The position numbers and the translations under genes were made by a program. Under the pieces are notes generated by a model that worked only from the letters and a program-made list of their open reading frames with translations, did not search any database and was not told the DNA's origin. Below are positions 44,962 through 55,697 of a DNA stretch of 64,000 nucleotides, in pieces; positions within the stretch are counted from its first letter, which is position 1; each line of letters opens with the position of its first letter. The stretch covers positions 124,001 through 188,000 of the forward strand of contig NZ_JACXBU010000006.1 in assembly GCF_014700075.1 (NCBI RefSeq). Reading direction: 5' to 3'. The DNA comes from Pseudomonas sp. JM0905a. Its GTDB lineage: Bacteria > Pseudomonadota > Gammaproteobacteria > Pseudomonadales > Pseudomonadaceae.

Positions 44962-46329
44962 TTATTCCGGGGAGTGGAAGCTGAGGCTGTAGTTCACGGC
45001 CTTGGTACCCGGGTCGAGGATGTCCAGGCTGATGTGGATGGGGGTTTGCGGCGGCATTTCCGCCTGTCCGGCGAGCTCGCCGGAGAGGTATTCGCCGGGT
45101 TTGAAGCGGCGACTGGCCAGCAGTTGGCCATTGATGTCGGCGAAGCGCAGTTCCAGCAGCGGGAACGGCTGGGAGAATGCCGCGCGGTTGTAGAGGATGG
45201 CGTCGACCACCAGGGCGCCGGAGAACTCGGGGTGGCTGCGCACCACGAGGTTGCTGCTCTTGATCAGGTCGATGTCCACCTTGGAGGGCATCTGGCAGCC
45301 GATTTCCGGGCAGATCTGCTGGAACCAGGGGCGGTACTGGTCCTGTCGGGCCAGTTCATCGAAGTGGTACCAGACGTACTGGCCGGTCAGGGCCAGGGCA
45401 GCGCCCAGGTTCAGCAGCGTCCAGCCGATCCAGCGGCCCCAGGGACGCTTGTGTTCCTGCCAGTCCAGCTGCAGCGGCTCTTCGTTGAGCTCGAGCAGGC
45501 CGTCGTCGCGCAAGCCGGGCTCACTGCGCTGGGGTTGCGGGCGCGCCGGCTCGGCGGCCTGCGGTTCGTCCTGGTCGTTGTCGAAGTCGTCACGCAGGTC
45601 GTCGGGCTCGTCGTCGCGGGCCGAGCCCAGGCTGAAGTCCGGGCCCGGTTCGTCTTCCACCAGGTCCATGGACAGGCGCGGCTCGGTGCGTGGCGCAAGC
45701 GCGGGCTTGGGCGGTTCGGCCGGGGTGCGGCTGACCGGCTCGGCAACGGGTTCGGCGCGCAGTTCGAAGTCGGGCTCCGGTTCCGCGTCCGCATCGGCGG
45801 TCATGGGTGGCGTGCGTTCTTCGGTTTCCAGCAGGGCTTCGGCCCAGCCTTCATCCTGGCGCGGTTCCAGTTGCGCCTCATTGCGTGCCGGTGCGCCCGG
45901 GCCGAGCAGGTCTCGGGACAGGCGTTGCTCTTCCTGCTCCAGCTTGGCCAGTTCTTCGTCCAGGTCGAGGCTGTCGAGATCCAGGTCGTCGTGGATCCAC
46001 AGGGTCTCGCCGCTGGCTGGTTGGGCCGGCGGCATGGCTTGCGGTGCAACCGGCTGCTTGAGCACGGTGGCGACACTGGGTACCGCGGCCGGTGCCTGGG
46101 GCGCCGGCTTGGGTGCCGGGGCTGGGGCAGTTGCGGCGGCGGGTGCCTTGGGTTTGGGAGATGCCGGAGCGGCCGCCGGGCCCTTGGCTGCCAACAGCTG
46201 CTGCGCCGCATTGAATACGTGCAGGCAGGCACCGCAGCGCACGGCGCCGTGGGCCACCGCCAGCTGGGCGCGGCTGACGCGGAAACTGGTCTGGCAATGC
46301 GGGCACTGGGTGACGAAGCTGTCGGTCAT
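44962..46329 (-). CDS. DUF3426 zinc-ribbon membrane protein
   Basis: A 455-residue protein with an MJ0042-type N-terminal zinc ribbon (C9, C12, C32, C35 in CPHC and CGAC), a long Ala/Pro/acidic linker of about 260 residues, one membrane helix at 300-320 (WIGWTLLNLGAALALTGQYV), and a C-terminal DUF3426 domain. The linker has low complexity and is probably unstructured. Function is unknown; it always lies between prmA and dusB-fis in Pseudomonas as I remember. The fixed order with translation genes may be historical. Confidence 0.85.
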   Translation of the reverse strand: MTDSFVTQCPHCQTSFRVSRAQLAVAHGAVRCGACLHVFNAAQQLLAAKGPAAAPASPKPKAPAAATAPAPAPKPAPQAPAAVPSVATVLKQPVAPQAMPPAQPASGETLWIHDDLDLDSLDLDEELAKLEQEEQRLSRDLLGPGAPARNEAQLEPRQDEGWAEALLETEERTPPMTADADAEPEPDFELRAEPVAEPVSRTPAEPPKPALAPRTEPRLSMDLVEDEPGPDFSLGSARDDEPDDLRDDFDNDQDEPQAAEPARPQPQRSEPGLRDDGLLELNEEPLQLDWQEHKRPWGRWIGWTLLNLGAALALTGQYVWYHFDELARQDQYRPWFQQICPEIGCQMPSKVDIDLIKSSNLVVRSHPEFSGALVVDAILYNRAAFSQPFPLLELRFADINGQLLASRRFKPGEYLSGELAGQAEMPPQTPIHISLDILDPGTKAVNYSLSFHSPE

Positions 46330-46378
46330 GCGGCGATCCGGTCGAAACGAAAGGCTATTTTACTCGATCTGCTGGATT

Positions 46379-47257
46379 TCAGCGGCGCACGCCACTGATG
46401 CGTACCCAGCCGTCCTTCTCCGCGGTGGGATCAAGGTCGAAGGCGCCAGCATAGGCGGCGCGCACTTCCTCGGCCTGCTCGGCGAGGATGCCGGACAGCG
46501 CCAGGCGTCCAGCGGGCGCCACCAGGCTGGTGATCTGCGGGGCCAGTGAAACCAGCGGGCCGGCGAGGATGTTCGCCACCACCACTTCGGCGGGTTTGGC
46601 AGGCAGGTCGGCGGGGAGGTAGACCGGGAAGCGTGCCGGGTCGATGCCGTTGCGCGAGGCGTTGTCACGGGAGGCTTCCAGGGCCTGCGGGTCGATATCG
46701 GTACCGACAGCCTGGCGCGCACCCAGCAGCAGCGCGGCAATGGCCAGGATGCCCGAGCCGCAGCCGAAATCCAGTACCTCGCATCCGTCCAGTTCCTGGC
46801 CGTCCAGCCATTCCAGGCAGAGGGCGGTGGTCGGGTGGGTGCCGGTGCCGAAGGCAAGGCCCGGGTCCAGCAGCAGGTTCACGGCGTCCGGCTCGGGCGC
46901 ATCGTGCCAGCTCGGCACGATCCACAGACGGCGGCCGAAGCGCATGGGCTGGAAGTTGTCCATCCAGCTGCGTTCCCAGTCCTGGTCTTCGATGCGTTCG
47001 ATCTGGTGCGTCGGCAGCGCGCCGCCGGTCAGCAGTTCCAGGTGTGCCACCAGGGCTGTTTCGTCGGTGTCGGCCTCGAACAGGGCGAGCAGGTGGGTGT
47101 GGGACCACAGCGGGGTGGTGCCCAGGTCCGGCTCGAAGATCGGCTGGTCTTCGGCATCCATGAAGGTTACCGAGACGGCGCCCACTTCCAGCAGGGCGTC
47201 CTCGTAGGTTTCGGCCTGTTCCGGGGTGATGGCGAGTCGAACTTGTAACCAGGGCAT
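46379..47257 (-). CDS. prmA: Ribosomal protein L11 methyltransferase
   Basis: A 292-residue SAM-dependent enzyme trimethylating L11. The N-terminal L11-binding domain is [20 protein letters not shown]; the methyltransferase has [19 protein letters not shown] and [12 protein letters not shown] (the NPPY-like motif). The ATG at 47257 gives the standard length; an earlier in-frame start adds 88 unrelated residues. Confidence 0.96.
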   Translation of the reverse strand: MPWLQVRLAITPEQAETYEDALLEVGAVSVTFMDAEDQPIFEPDLGTTPLWSHTHLLALFEADTDETALVAHLELLTGGALPTHQIERIEDQDWERSWMDNFQPMRFGRRLWIVPSWHDAPEPDAVNLLLDPGLAFGTGTHPTTALCLEWLDGQELDGCEVLDFGCGSGILAIAALLLGARQAVGTDIDPQALEASRDNASRNGIDPARFPVYLPADLPAKPAEVVVANILAGPLVSLAPQITSLVAPAGRLALSGILAEQAEEVRAAYAGAFDLDPTAEKDGWVRISGVRR

Positions 47258-47325
47258 GGCGGGACCTCTTGAAAATTCAGCGTGCACATTCGGCAGGCGC
47301 GCAAGCTTACTTGAGCACAGGCCGG

Positions 47326-47361
47326 AAAAACACAAGGGCCGCCATGTGGCAGCCCCTGTGT
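47326..47361 (-). terminator. Rho-independent terminator after accC
   Basis: On the minus strand ACACAGGGGC and GCCCTTGTGT pair around an inner GCC-ATGT-GGC type stem, followed by TTTTT (47326-47330). It lies about 20 bases past the accC stop. Confidence 0.75.
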
Positions 47362-47381
47362 CGTGGATCAGGCACTGGTGA

Positions 47382-48731
47382 TCAGTGCTTGTCCATGCCG
47401 AGTTTCTTTTCCAGGTAGTGGATGTTGATCCCACCCTTGCAGAAACCCTTGTCGCGAGTGAGGTCGCGGTGCAGCGGGATGTTGGTCTTGATCCCGTCGA
47501 CGACGATCTCGTCCAGCGCATTGCGCATGCGCGCCATGGCTTCGTCGCGGTCCTTGCCGTAGGTGATCAGCTTGCCGATCAGCGAGTCGTAGTTCGGCGG
47601 AACTGCGTAGCCGCTGTACAGGTGCGAATCGACGCGAACGCCGTTGCCGCCCGGTGCATGGAAGTAGTTCACCTTGCCGGGGCAGGGCATGAAGTTGTCC
47701 GGGTCTTCGGCGTTGATCCGGCATTCCAGCGCATGGCCACGGATGACCACGTCTTCCTGCTTGATCGACAGCTTGTTGCCGGCGGCGATGCTGAGCATTT
47801 CCTTGACGATGTCGATACCGGTGACCATTTCGGTAACCGGGTGCTCCACCTGCACGCGAGTGTTCATCTCGATGAAGTAGAAGCGGCCATTCTCGTAAAG
47901 GAATTCGAAGGTGCCGGCTCCACGGTAGCCGATCTCGATACAGGCCTGGACGCAGCGGTCCAGCACTTCGGCGCGGGCCTTCTCGTCGATATCCGGAGCA
48001 GGGGCTTCTTCCAGTACCTTCTGGTGACGACGCTGCAGGGAGCAGTCGCGGTCGCCCAGGTGGATGGCGTTACCCTGTCCGTCGGACAGTACCTGGACTT
48101 CGACGTGACGCGGGTTGGTGAGGAACTTCTCCAGGTAGACCATGGAGTTGCCGAACGCTGCACCGGCTTCGGTGCGGGTCAGCTTGGCCGACTTGATCAG
48201 CTCCTCTTCCTCGAAGACCACGCGCATGCCGCGACCACCACCGCCACCGGCGGCCTTGATGATCACCGGGTAACCCACTTCGCGGGCGATGGCCAGGGCG
48301 GTTTCCTCGTCCTCCGGCAGCGGGCCGTCGGAGCCCGGTACGGTCGGTACGCCGGAACGCTTCATGGCGTCCTTGGCGGAAACCTTGTCACCCATCAGGC
48401 GAATGGTGTCCGCTTTTGGGCCGATGAAGGCGAAGCCGGATTTCTCCACCTGTTCGGCGAAGTCGGCGTTCTCGGCCAGGAAGCCATAGCCCGGGTGGAT
48501 CGCAGTCGCGCCGGTCAGTTCGGCGGCGCTGATGATCGCCGGGATGCTCAGGTAGGACTGGGCGGCCGAAGCCGGTCCGATGCAGACGGTCTCGTCGGCC
48601 AGGGACAGGTGCATCAGCTCACGGTCGGCCGTGGAGTGCACCGCCACCGTCTTGATGCCCAGCTCCTTGCAGGCGCGCAGGATGCGCAGGGCAATCTCGC
48701 CACGGTTGGCGATCAGGACTTTTTCCAACAT
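47382..48731 (-). CDS. accC: Biotin carboxylase subunit of acetyl-CoA carboxylase
   Basis: A 449-residue ATP-grasp biotin carboxylase, the first half-reaction of malonyl-CoA synthesis. [34 protein letters not shown] and the active-site [17 protein letters not shown] are intact. It lies 17 bases downstream of accB. Confidence 0.98.
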   Translation of the reverse strand: MLEKVLIANRGEIALRILRACKELGIKTVAVHSTADRELMHLSLADETVCIGPASAAQSYLSIPAIISAAELTGATAIHPGYGFLAENADFAEQVEKSGFAFIGPKADTIRLMGDKVSAKDAMKRSGVPTVPGSDGPLPEDEETALAIAREVGYPVIIKAAGGGGGRGMRVVFEEEELIKSAKLTRTEAGAAFGNSMVYLEKFLTNPRHVEVQVLSDGQGNAIHLGDRDCSLQRRHQKVLEEAPAPDIDEKARAEVLDRCVQACIEIGYRGAGTFEFLYENGRFYFIEMNTRVQVEHPVTEMVTGIDIVKEMLSIAAGNKLSIKQEDVVIRGHALECRINAEDPDNFMPCPGKVNYFHAPGGNGVRVDSHLYSGYAVPPNYDSLIGKLITYGKDRDEAMARMRNALDEIVVDGIKTNIPLHRDLTRDKGFCKGGINIHYLEKKLGMDKH

Positions 48732-48748
48732 CGCAGGCTCTCCGCGGT

Positions 48749-49213
48749 TCAGACGATGGTGAACAGCGGCTGGTCGTACTCAACCGGCTGACCGTTTTCC
48801 ACCAGGATGGATTCGATCACGCCGCTGGCCTCGGCCTCGATGTGGTTCATCATCTTCATGGCTTCGACGATGCAGAGGATGTCGCCTTTCTTCACGCTCT
48901 GGCCGACTTCAACGAAGGCAGCAGTAGTCGGGGACGGCGAACGGTAGAAGGTGCCGACCATCGGCGAACGCACGACATTGCCGTTCAGCTTCGGCGCTGC
49001 GGGGGCAGCGGCTTCAGTGGCAGCAGCCGGAGCAGCAGCTGCAACCGGAGCGGCCATCGGCGCGGGCGCGGCAGCGTAGATCGGCTGGGCGGCCATGGCC
49101 TTGTTGCTGTGACGGCTGATGCGCACGGACTCTTCGCCCTCGCGGATCTCCAGTTCGTCGATACCGGATTCTTCCAGCAGTTCGATCAGCTTTTTGACTT
49201 TACGGATATCCAT
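48749..49213 (-). CDS. accB: Biotin carboxyl carrier protein
   Basis: A 154-residue carrier with the biotinylation motif [12 protein letters not shown] (K120), an N-terminal [20 protein letters not shown] helix and an Ala/Pro-rich flexible linker at about 45-75. It follows aroQ after 25 bases in the conserved aroQ-accB-accC order. Confidence 0.98.
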   Translation of the reverse strand: MDIRKVKKLIELLEESGIDELEIREGEESVRISRHSNKAMAAQPIYAAAPAPMAAPVAAAAPAAATEAAAPAAPKLNGNVVRSPMVGTFYRSPSPTTAAFVEVGQSVKKGDILCIVEAMKMMNHIEAEASGVIESILVENGQPVEYDQPLFTIV

Positions 49214-49238
49214 TAATCATCAACTCCCAAGGGTGAGG

Positions 49239-49682
49239 TCAGGGGCGTTCAAGGTGTTCTAGCGCCGCGTCCAGGGCCAGGCGGTAGCCGGTGGCACCCA
49301 GACCGCAGATCACTCCCACGGCTACGTCGGAAAAGTAGGAGTGATGGCGGAAAGGTTCTCGTTTGTGCACGTTGGACAGGTGCACTTCGATGAATGGGAT
49401 GCTCACAGCGAGCATCGCGTCACGTAGGGCGACACTTGTATGCGTGAAAGCAGCAGGATTGATGATGATGAAGTCCACTCCTTCACCACGGGCCGCATGA
49501 ATCCGGTCGATCAGTTCGTACTCCGCATTGCTCTGCAGGTACATCAGGTGATGCCCGGCCTCGCGAGCGCGGCGCTCCAGGTCCTGGTTGATCTCCGCCA
49601 GGGTGGTGGCCCCGTATTTGTCGGGTTCGCGGGTGCCCAGCAGGTTGAGGTTGGGGCCGTGCAGGACGAGCAGGGTGGCCAT
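49239..49682 (-). CDS. aroQ: 3-dehydroquinate dehydratase, type II
   Basis: A 147-residue dodecameric shikimate-pathway enzyme. [20 protein letters not shown] has the catalytic Tyr23; [15 protein letters not shown] and [20 protein letters not shown] carry the other active-site residues. Confidence 0.98.
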   Translation of the reverse strand: MATLLVLHGPNLNLLGTREPDKYGATTLAEINQDLERRAREAGHHLMYLQSNAEYELIDRIHAARGEGVDFIIINPAAFTHTSVALRDAMLAVSIPFIEVHLSNVHKREPFRHHSYFSDVAVGVICGLGATGYRLALDAALEHLERP

Positions 49683-49804
49683 GCTGATTGTTCCTTATTG
49701 GAGGCCAGGCGGCACTATGCCGGATAGCCGAAAAGGCTGTCCAGTTGTCGACAATAGCCGACAAGATGCCCGGTGTTTACGGCAAATATATGACGTTACA
49801 TGCA

Positions 49805-51583
49805 TCAGCGCGATGCATTCGCCTGTTGCAGACGAGCGGCGAAGGCCTTGGCATCGACTTCACCTACGACACGCAGTTCGGCCAATTCGTCACCCTTGCC
49901 GTCGAAGAACAGGATGGCCGGCGGTCCGAACAGCTTGTAGCGGTCGAGCAGGGCGCGTTGCTCCGCGTTGCTCTCGGTCATGTCGAAACGAATCAGGTGG
50001 TATCCGCCGAGCTGCGAGGTGACCTCCGGGGCGATGAGGACTTCACGCTCGATGACCTTGCAACTAATGCACCAGTCGGCATACCAGTCCAGCAGCAGGG
50101 GCTGGCCAGCGCTCTTGGCCGCGGCGAGGGCGCTGGTGAGTTCCGCCGGTGTCTTGATGGTTTGCCACTCACCCGTGGCCGGGGCGACGGACGGCGCACC
50201 AACCAGGTGCGTGCGGCCCAGCGGGCGCAACGGGTCCGATTCGCCCTGGAGAGCGCCGGCCCAGGCGGCTACGGCATAAACCAGCAAGACCAGGCCGCCC
50301 AATTGCGCGAGGCGTTCGCGTGGGGCCTTGGGGGTGAATTCCAGGGCGCCGAGGAACAGCGCCACGCCGCCCGCCAGCAGGCCCCAGAGGCCGAGGGCCA
50401 GCGGGCCGGGCAGGACGCGTTCGAGCATCCACACCGCCACGGCCAACAGCAGCACGCCGAAGGCATTGCGCACGGCGACCATCCACTGCCCGGCCTTGGG
50501 CAGCAGCGCGCCGCCGCCGGTGGCGAAGAGCACCAGGGGCGCGCCCATGCCCAGGCCAAGGGCGAAGAGCTTCAGGCCGCCGCCCAGGGCATCGCCGCTG
50601 GCACTGATATAGAGCAGGGCTCCGGCCAGCGGTGCGGAAACGCAGGGGGATACCAGCAGGCTGGAGACCACGCCGAGCAGGGCCGCGCTCCAGATCGAGC
50701 CGCCTTTGGTGCTGCCTGCCAGAGTGTCCAGTGGACCGCTGATGAAGCGCGGCAGGCGCAGTTCGTAGAGGCCGAACATGGCCAGTGCGAAGAGGGTGAA
50801 GAAGCCGGCGAAGGGCACCAGCACCCAGGGGGATTGCAGCCGCGCCTGGAGATTGAGTTCAGCGCCGAACACGCCCATCAGCGCACCCAGCAGGGCGAAG
50901 CAGGCGGCCATCGGCAGTACGTAGGCCAGCGACAGCACCAGCCCCCGGCTGCCGCCCGCCTGGCCACGCAGCACCACGCCGGAAAGGATCGGCAGCATGG
51001 GCAGCACGCAGGGGGTGAAGGTCAGGCCGAGGCCGGCGAGGAAGAACAGCGCCAGCTCGTGCCAGCTCCAGGCCTTGCCGGCGGCGCCGCTACCGACATC
51101 ACTGCCGCCGCTACCGGCGCCGGCCGCAGCCAGTTTGATCACCTCGGTTTCCGGCGGATAGCACAGGCCCTTGTCGGCACATCCCTGGTAGGTCACCCGC
51201 AGCTCGGCGGGCGCCTTGCGTGCCGGGTCCACCGGCAGGTCGACGTCGGTGACACCGTAATACACCTCGACATCGCCGAAGTAGTCGTCAGTCTTATGCT
51301 TGCCGGCGGGCAGCGCGGGCTGGCCCAGGCCGCTGTCGGCAGGTTCGGCGCGGAACTGGAAACGATGGCGGTAGAGGTAGTAGCCCTCGGCATTGGTGAA
51401 ACGCAACTTCACCGACGTGGGCGTGCTTTCTACCAGGCTGAGGCGGAAGGCCTCGCGCACGGGCAGGAAATCGGCACTGTTATTGAGGGAGGCGCCCAGG
51501 GTCGGGTTCGGGCGGTTATCCAGCAGCCCTGCGGTGGCGGGCAGGGCCACCAGCAGCAGGATCAGGCTCAGCAGGCGGCGCAT
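49805..51583 (-). CDS. dsbD: Thiol:disulfide interchange protein DsbD
   Basis: A 592-residue inner-membrane protein moving reducing power from cytosolic thioredoxin to periplasmic partners. It has a signal peptide (1-19), an N-terminal immunoglobulin-like domain, eight membrane helices with the redox cysteines in FTPCVLPMLPILSG and VSPCVSAPLAG, and a C-terminal thioredoxin domain with WCISC. The start at 51583 gives the signal peptide; the longer in-frame start at 51616 does not. Confidence 0.95.
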   Translation of the reverse strand: MRRLLSLILLLVALPATAGLLDNRPNPTLGASLNNSADFLPVREAFRLSLVESTPTSVKLRFTNAEGYYLYRHRFQFRAEPADSGLGQPALPAGKHKTDDYFGDVEVYYGVTDVDLPVDPARKAPAELRVTYQGCADKGLCYPPETEVIKLAAAGAGSGGSDVGSGAAGKAWSWHELALFFLAGLGLTFTPCVLPMLPILSGVVLRGQAGGSRGLVLSLAYVLPMAACFALLGALMGVFGAELNLQARLQSPWVLVPFAGFFTLFALAMFGLYELRLPRFISGPLDTLAGSTKGGSIWSAALLGVVSSLLVSPCVSAPLAGALLYISASGDALGGGLKLFALGLGMGAPLVLFATGGGALLPKAGQWMVAVRNAFGVLLLAVAVWMLERVLPGPLALGLWGLLAGGVALFLGALEFTPKAPRERLAQLGGLVLLVYAVAAWAGALQGESDPLRPLGRTHLVGAPSVAPATGEWQTIKTPAELTSALAAAKSAGQPLLLDWYADWCISCKVIEREVLIAPEVTSQLGGYHLIRFDMTESNAEQRALLDRYKLFGPPAILFFDGKGDELAELRVVGEVDAKAFAARLQQANASR

Positions 51584-51732
51584 GGAGGTCTCTTGGGCAG
51601 AAAATGCCCGCATCATAACGGACCTCGGCGCGTTCCTGCAGGTTCCGGGCTGTAAGCGGTTTTGTCATCTGACCGAATGGTCCGGAAGCGAGCGGTGCTT
51701 TTCTTCGGGTTGTCGCCCCCTCGCCGGGTCGA

Positions 51733-51753
51733 GGCGCGACATTCGGTCGCGCC
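51733..51753 (-). terminator. Hairpin just after the chemoreceptor gene
   Basis: GGCGCGAC-ATTCG-GTCGCGCC is a perfect 8-bp stem, 5 bases past the stop. It lacks a T tract, so it may only protect the mRNA end. Confidence 0.4.
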
Positions 51754-51758
51754 CTGGG

Positions 51759-53723
51759 TCAGACGCGGAAGGCCTTCACCGCCGTGTGCAGTTCACCGCC
51801 CAGTTGCAGCAGTCGCTCGCCCTGGCTGCGGCTTTCGCCAATGCGCGCCAGGTTGTCGCCACCCAACTGGTGGATCTGCTCACTGTGGTCACGAATTTCG
51901 CTGACTGCGCCACTCTGCTGGGCGGTGGCGTCGGCGATGCGCTCGGCCATGCTGGCGATGGTGCGGATGGCGCTGACCACCTCGATCAGCGCGCCATCGG
52001 CGGCGGCGGCCTGCTCGGCGCTGGCCTCGGCGTGCTCCACCTGGATGCGCATGGCTTCCACCGACTGCCGCGCGGCGTGCTGGAGACGGGCGATCAGTTG
52101 CTGGATCTCGGTGGTGGCGCCAGTGGTGCGCTGGGACAGCGAGCGCACTTCCTCGGCGACCACGGCAAAGCCGCGACCCATTTCACCGGCTCGCGCCGCC
52201 TCGATGGCGGCGTTGAGCGCCAGCAGGTTGGTCTGTTCGGCGATGCCGCGGATCACGGTCAGCACCTTGTCGATGGTTTCGGTTTCTTCGGCCAGGCGTT
52301 CCACCGCCTGGGCGTTGTTCTGCACTTCGCCCACCAGCTGGTGCAGGCCGGCCAGGCTCTGGTCGATAACGCTCTGGCCCTGTTCCACGGCCAGTCCGGC
52401 ATCGCGGCTGGCGTCGGCAGCCAGGCTGGCATCGCCGGCCACCTGCTGGATGGTGTTTTCCAGCTCGCCCAGGGCATCGCGGATCTGTGCGGTGCCGCCG
52501 GCCTGGTATTCGGCGCCTGTGTGCAGGCCGTTGTTCAGTTCGGCCAGGGCGCTGCTGCTGCCGGCGACCTGCTCGGCGTGCAGGCGAATGGTGCCCACCA
52601 GCTCGCCCAGGTAGTCGCGCAGGCGGTTGAGGGACTCCTCGATTCGGCGCAAGTCGTGGATGTTGGAGCCGAGTGCGATGGGGCGGCTGAAGTCGCCGGC
52701 GGCCCAGGCGCCCAGGGCATTGACCAGGCGGCCGAGGACATTGGTCAGGCGGCGCTGGATGCGGTCGATGCACAGGGCGATCAGCAGGATCAGGCCGATC
52801 ATCAGGCCCTGCATCACGCGAACCTCCGCCTGGATGCGGCCATGCTCGGCGCGCACTTGGGGTTCCAGGGCAGCCAGCGCGCCTTGCAAGGCGTCCACCC
52901 GCTGGGCGGTGGCCTTGGCCAGTTCGGCCCGGCGCTGGATCAGCTCGCGGGTGCGTGCCAGCTCGCCCGGGTAGCGTTTGAGCAGGCCGCTCAGTTCACG
53001 CTTGAGGGCGATGCCACGGTCTTCCGCCTGGCTGGCTTCATTGCTGCTTTCCAGGCCCATCATGGCTGCGAAGTCATCGGCGGCCGAGGTGCTGCTGTCG
53101 GCCACGCCGAGCAGGGGTAGCTGTTCCAGTCTGGTGCTGTCCTGGCCCAGGGCTTCGAGTTCGCGTTCGACGTCGGCGGCCAGCTCGTCGCGGCCGCTCT
53201 CCACCAGCTTGGCGCGGGCCTGGCTGAGGCGGTTGAGGTGCTGCGCGGCGGCGAACAGCGGCGCGCGGTAGTCGGTGGCAGTCGGGGTGTTGGCGGAGTC
53301 GGCGTACTGCGCGAGTTGGTCGAGGGAACCGGAGATTTCCCGTTCGGCCTGGATCAGCAGGCCCTGGGGGTCGCCTGCCAGCTTGCCGGCCGCCAGCAGT
53401 TCGCCACGGGTGAATTCGCGCAGTTCGTTGAAACTGGGCAGCAGCTCTTGGGAAAACTCGGCGGGAAGCTGGCCGAGGCGCTGCTCCAGGCTATCGATAC
53501 CCTGGCTGGCGGCGCTGTGGCGCAAGGCGTCGCCACTGCCGAGATAACCCTGGACGTTGTCCGCCACTTCGCTGCGGAAGCGCTGGGCCAGTTCGAGGTA
53601 CTGCTCCATCAGTTGATACGGGCGCTCCAGCGCCCGTTGCGACCACCACAGCGTGGCCCCGAGCGCCAGGCACACGGTGACCAGCAGCAGGGTGTTCAGG
53701 TTGGTGAGCAGTTTCAGGCGCAT
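51759..53723 (-). CDS. ctpL: Methyl-accepting chemotaxis protein, CtpL-like
   Basis: A 654-residue chemoreceptor: first membrane helix about 7-26 ([20 protein letters not shown]), a helical periplasmic domain to about 300, second helix ([13 protein letters not shown]), HAMP, and the cytoplasmic signalling tip [21 protein letters not shown]. aeruginosa CtpL (PA4844) is a phosphate/4-chloroaniline-linked receptor in the same position next to PA4843 and dsbD. ATG at 53723 is preferred to GTG three codons earlier. Confidence 0.9.
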   Translation of the reverse strand: MRLKLLTNLNTLLLVTVCLALGATLWWSQRALERPYQLMEQYLELAQRFRSEVADNVQGYLGSGDALRHSAASQGIDSLEQRLGQLPAEFSQELLPSFNELREFTRGELLAAGKLAGDPQGLLIQAEREISGSLDQLAQYADSANTPTATDYRAPLFAAAQHLNRLSQARAKLVESGRDELAADVERELEALGQDSTRLEQLPLLGVADSSTSAADDFAAMMGLESSNEASQAEDRGIALKRELSGLLKRYPGELARTRELIQRRAELAKATAQRVDALQGALAALEPQVRAEHGRIQAEVRVMQGLMIGLILLIALCIDRIQRRLTNVLGRLVNALGAWAAGDFSRPIALGSNIHDLRRIEESLNRLRDYLGELVGTIRLHAEQVAGSSSALAELNNGLHTGAEYQAGGTAQIRDALGELENTIQQVAGDASLAADASRDAGLAVEQGQSVIDQSLAGLHQLVGEVQNNAQAVERLAEETETIDKVLTVIRGIAEQTNLLALNAAIEAARAGEMGRGFAVVAEEVRSLSQRTTGATTEIQQLIARLQHAARQSVEAMRIQVEHAEASAEQAAAADGALIEVVSAIRTIASMAERIADATAQQSGAVSEIRDHSEQIHQLGGDNLARIGESRSQGERLLQLGGELHTAVKAFRV

Positions 53724-53798
53724 CGCGTCCACTTCGAACAGCTGAGGGGGATGGCCAGATGATATTGCTGTTTGGTGACAGTCCTGTGACGGCGGGTT

Positions 53799-55415
53799 TC
53801 AGTCCAGCTGCAGCTCGACCCGGTTCCGACCGCCGTGCTTGGCGCGGTAGAGCGCTTCGTCCGCCTGCTTGGACAGCTGGTTGATGTCGAGACCGTCCCG
53901 CAGCTGGGCGATGCCGCAACTGAACGTACAGGTCAGGTCGTTGGGTTGCGCCGGGTAGCGGATCTCGGCGAAACGACGGCGGATTTCCTCCAGCACCCGG
54001 TGCGCCGCTTCCAGGTCGGTATCGGGCAGGACCACGGCGAATTCCTCGCCGCCGTAACGGCCAATGTGGTCGGTCTTGCGCAGGCGCTGCTTGAGGAACA
54101 GCGCCAGGCTCTTGATCACCCGGTCGCCCATGGGGTGGCCGTAGGTGTCGTTGACCTTCTTGAAGTGGTCGATGTCGAGCATCGCGAAGCACAGCGGCTT
54201 GCCTTCCCGACGCGCGCGGGAGCTGGCGTCTTCCAGCAACTGCAGCGTGTGGGTGTGATTGAACAGGCCGGTGAGGCTGTCACGCACCATGCGCGCCTTG
54301 AGGCTGCGCGCACGGGTGGCGCGGGTGCGCACCGTGGCGATCAGGTGGCGCGGCTTGATCGGCTTGGTGAGGAAGTCGTCGCCGCCTTCGCTCATCGCAT
54401 CCAGCTGCTTGTTCAGGTCGTCTTCGGCCGAGAGATAGATGATCGGCACGCTGACATAGCGCTCGTGCTGGCGGATCACCTTGGCCAGCTCGGTGCCCAG
54501 GCACTCGGGCATGTACATGTCGAGGATGATCAGGTCCGGCTGGAATTCGGCCAGGGCCAGCAGGGTCTGCACCGGTTCGGTGATGACGCGGGTGACGACG
54601 CCAGCGGAGTTGAGAATCAGCTCGGTGTGGGTGGCCTGGGCGCGGGAGTCGTCGACGATCAGTACCTTGAACGGCTCGTAGTGGGCGGTGCGGGTCAGGG
54701 TTTCCAGCTTCTCCAGCAGGCTGGAGGCATCCAGTGCGCCGGTGAAGAACTCCTGGCCGCCGGCGCGCACGGCGGCCAGGCGGGTCGGGGCGTCGGCCTC
54801 TTCATGGCTGAAGAAGATGATCGGCAGCTTCTGCTCCAGCCCTCTCTGTGCTTCGCGCGCCAGCTCCAGACCCTGGCCCGGTCCGGAAAAATCCACTTCC
54901 AGCACGATGGCCGCCGGGTGCCGCTCGGCCATGGCCGCGCGGAAGGCATTGGCGCTTTCGCAGAGCTGGGCGTTGAGGCCGAAGAAATCCAGTTGCTGGG
55001 TCAGGCGCTCGGCGCGGTCCTCGCTCTGCAACGCCAGGTACACCGGCTTGCGCAAGGGCGGCAGGAAGGTCTGCTCGAACTGGTCTCCATGGCGCAGGCC
55101 GGTGCGCGACAGGCGCTGCATCAGCAGGCTGAGTTCGGTGATCAGGTCGCTGGACAGCCGACCCCGATTTTCCTCGACGCCGCGCAGGCAATTGCCGATG
55201 CCTACCGCCAGGCGCATGTGCTCTGGCTGCTCGAAGCGCTCCGCGTAGCGCTGCAGGTACAGACTGGCTTCGGCCAGCTCGGTCATGCAGGCCGGGCTCC
55301 ACTCGCTGCGCTGCAGGCGCTGCCAGATTTCCAGCACGTGCCGCGCCTGGTTGATTACCCGCTGGGCGAAGTGGTTCTTGAGTCGGTCGCGACTGGGGTC
55401 TTCGTGCTCGGTCAT
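53799..55415 (-). CDS. gcbA: Response regulator with diguanylate cyclase domain, GcbA-like
   Basis: A 538-residue regulator: a diverged receiver (about 125-240), a canonical receiver with VLIVDDSRAQ and LIILDMYMPE (about 250-375), then a GGDEF domain with the active GGEEF and an upstream inhibitory RxxD (RKTD). It should make cyclic di-GMP. P. aeruginosa GcbA/AdcA (PA4843) links surface attachment and dispersal. It lies 75 bases before the chemoreceptor on the same strand. ATG at 55415 has no clear Shine-Dalgarno; a GTG at 55466 is the alternative. Confidence 0.9.
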   Translation of the reverse strand: MTEHEDPSRDRLKNHFAQRVINQARHVLEIWQRLQRSEWSPACMTELAEASLYLQRYAERFEQPEHMRLAVGIGNCLRGVEENRGRLSSDLITELSLLMQRLSRTGLRHGDQFEQTFLPPLRKPVYLALQSEDRAERLTQQLDFFGLNAQLCESANAFRAAMAERHPAAIVLEVDFSGPGQGLELAREAQRGLEQKLPIIFFSHEEADAPTRLAAVRAGGQEFFTGALDASSLLEKLETLTRTAHYEPFKVLIVDDSRAQATHTELILNSAGVVTRVITEPVQTLLALAEFQPDLIILDMYMPECLGTELAKVIRQHERYVSVPIIYLSAEDDLNKQLDAMSEGGDDFLTKPIKPRHLIATVRTRATRARSLKARMVRDSLTGLFNHTHTLQLLEDASSRARREGKPLCFAMLDIDHFKKVNDTYGHPMGDRVIKSLALFLKQRLRKTDHIGRYGGEEFAVVLPDTDLEAAHRVLEEIRRRFAEIRYPAQPNDLTCTFSCGIAQLRDGLDINQLSKQADEALYRAKHGGRNRVELQLD

Positions 55416-55697
55416 GGCCGGAGGTGTCGCCTGGAGACGATCTAAATGATGGCTCCATGCTATCACCTTGTAGAAGGTACGCCAGTGCCATCTGTCCCGG
55501 ATGTGCGGGATTCGTCAGATAGATATCTCCACCAAGGTGGCGTCAGGGGCGAAAGCCCGCGCGTACCGGATGATGGTTTGGCTCTCGGCCACTGCGCCGC
55601 GCGCGCTCATCCCTTATAGTGCTGAACTCGGCCACAACCACCGCGAAGGACCGTGGTCGAACCTTCCCTTGCTGATCGAAATTCGAAGGACACTGCC

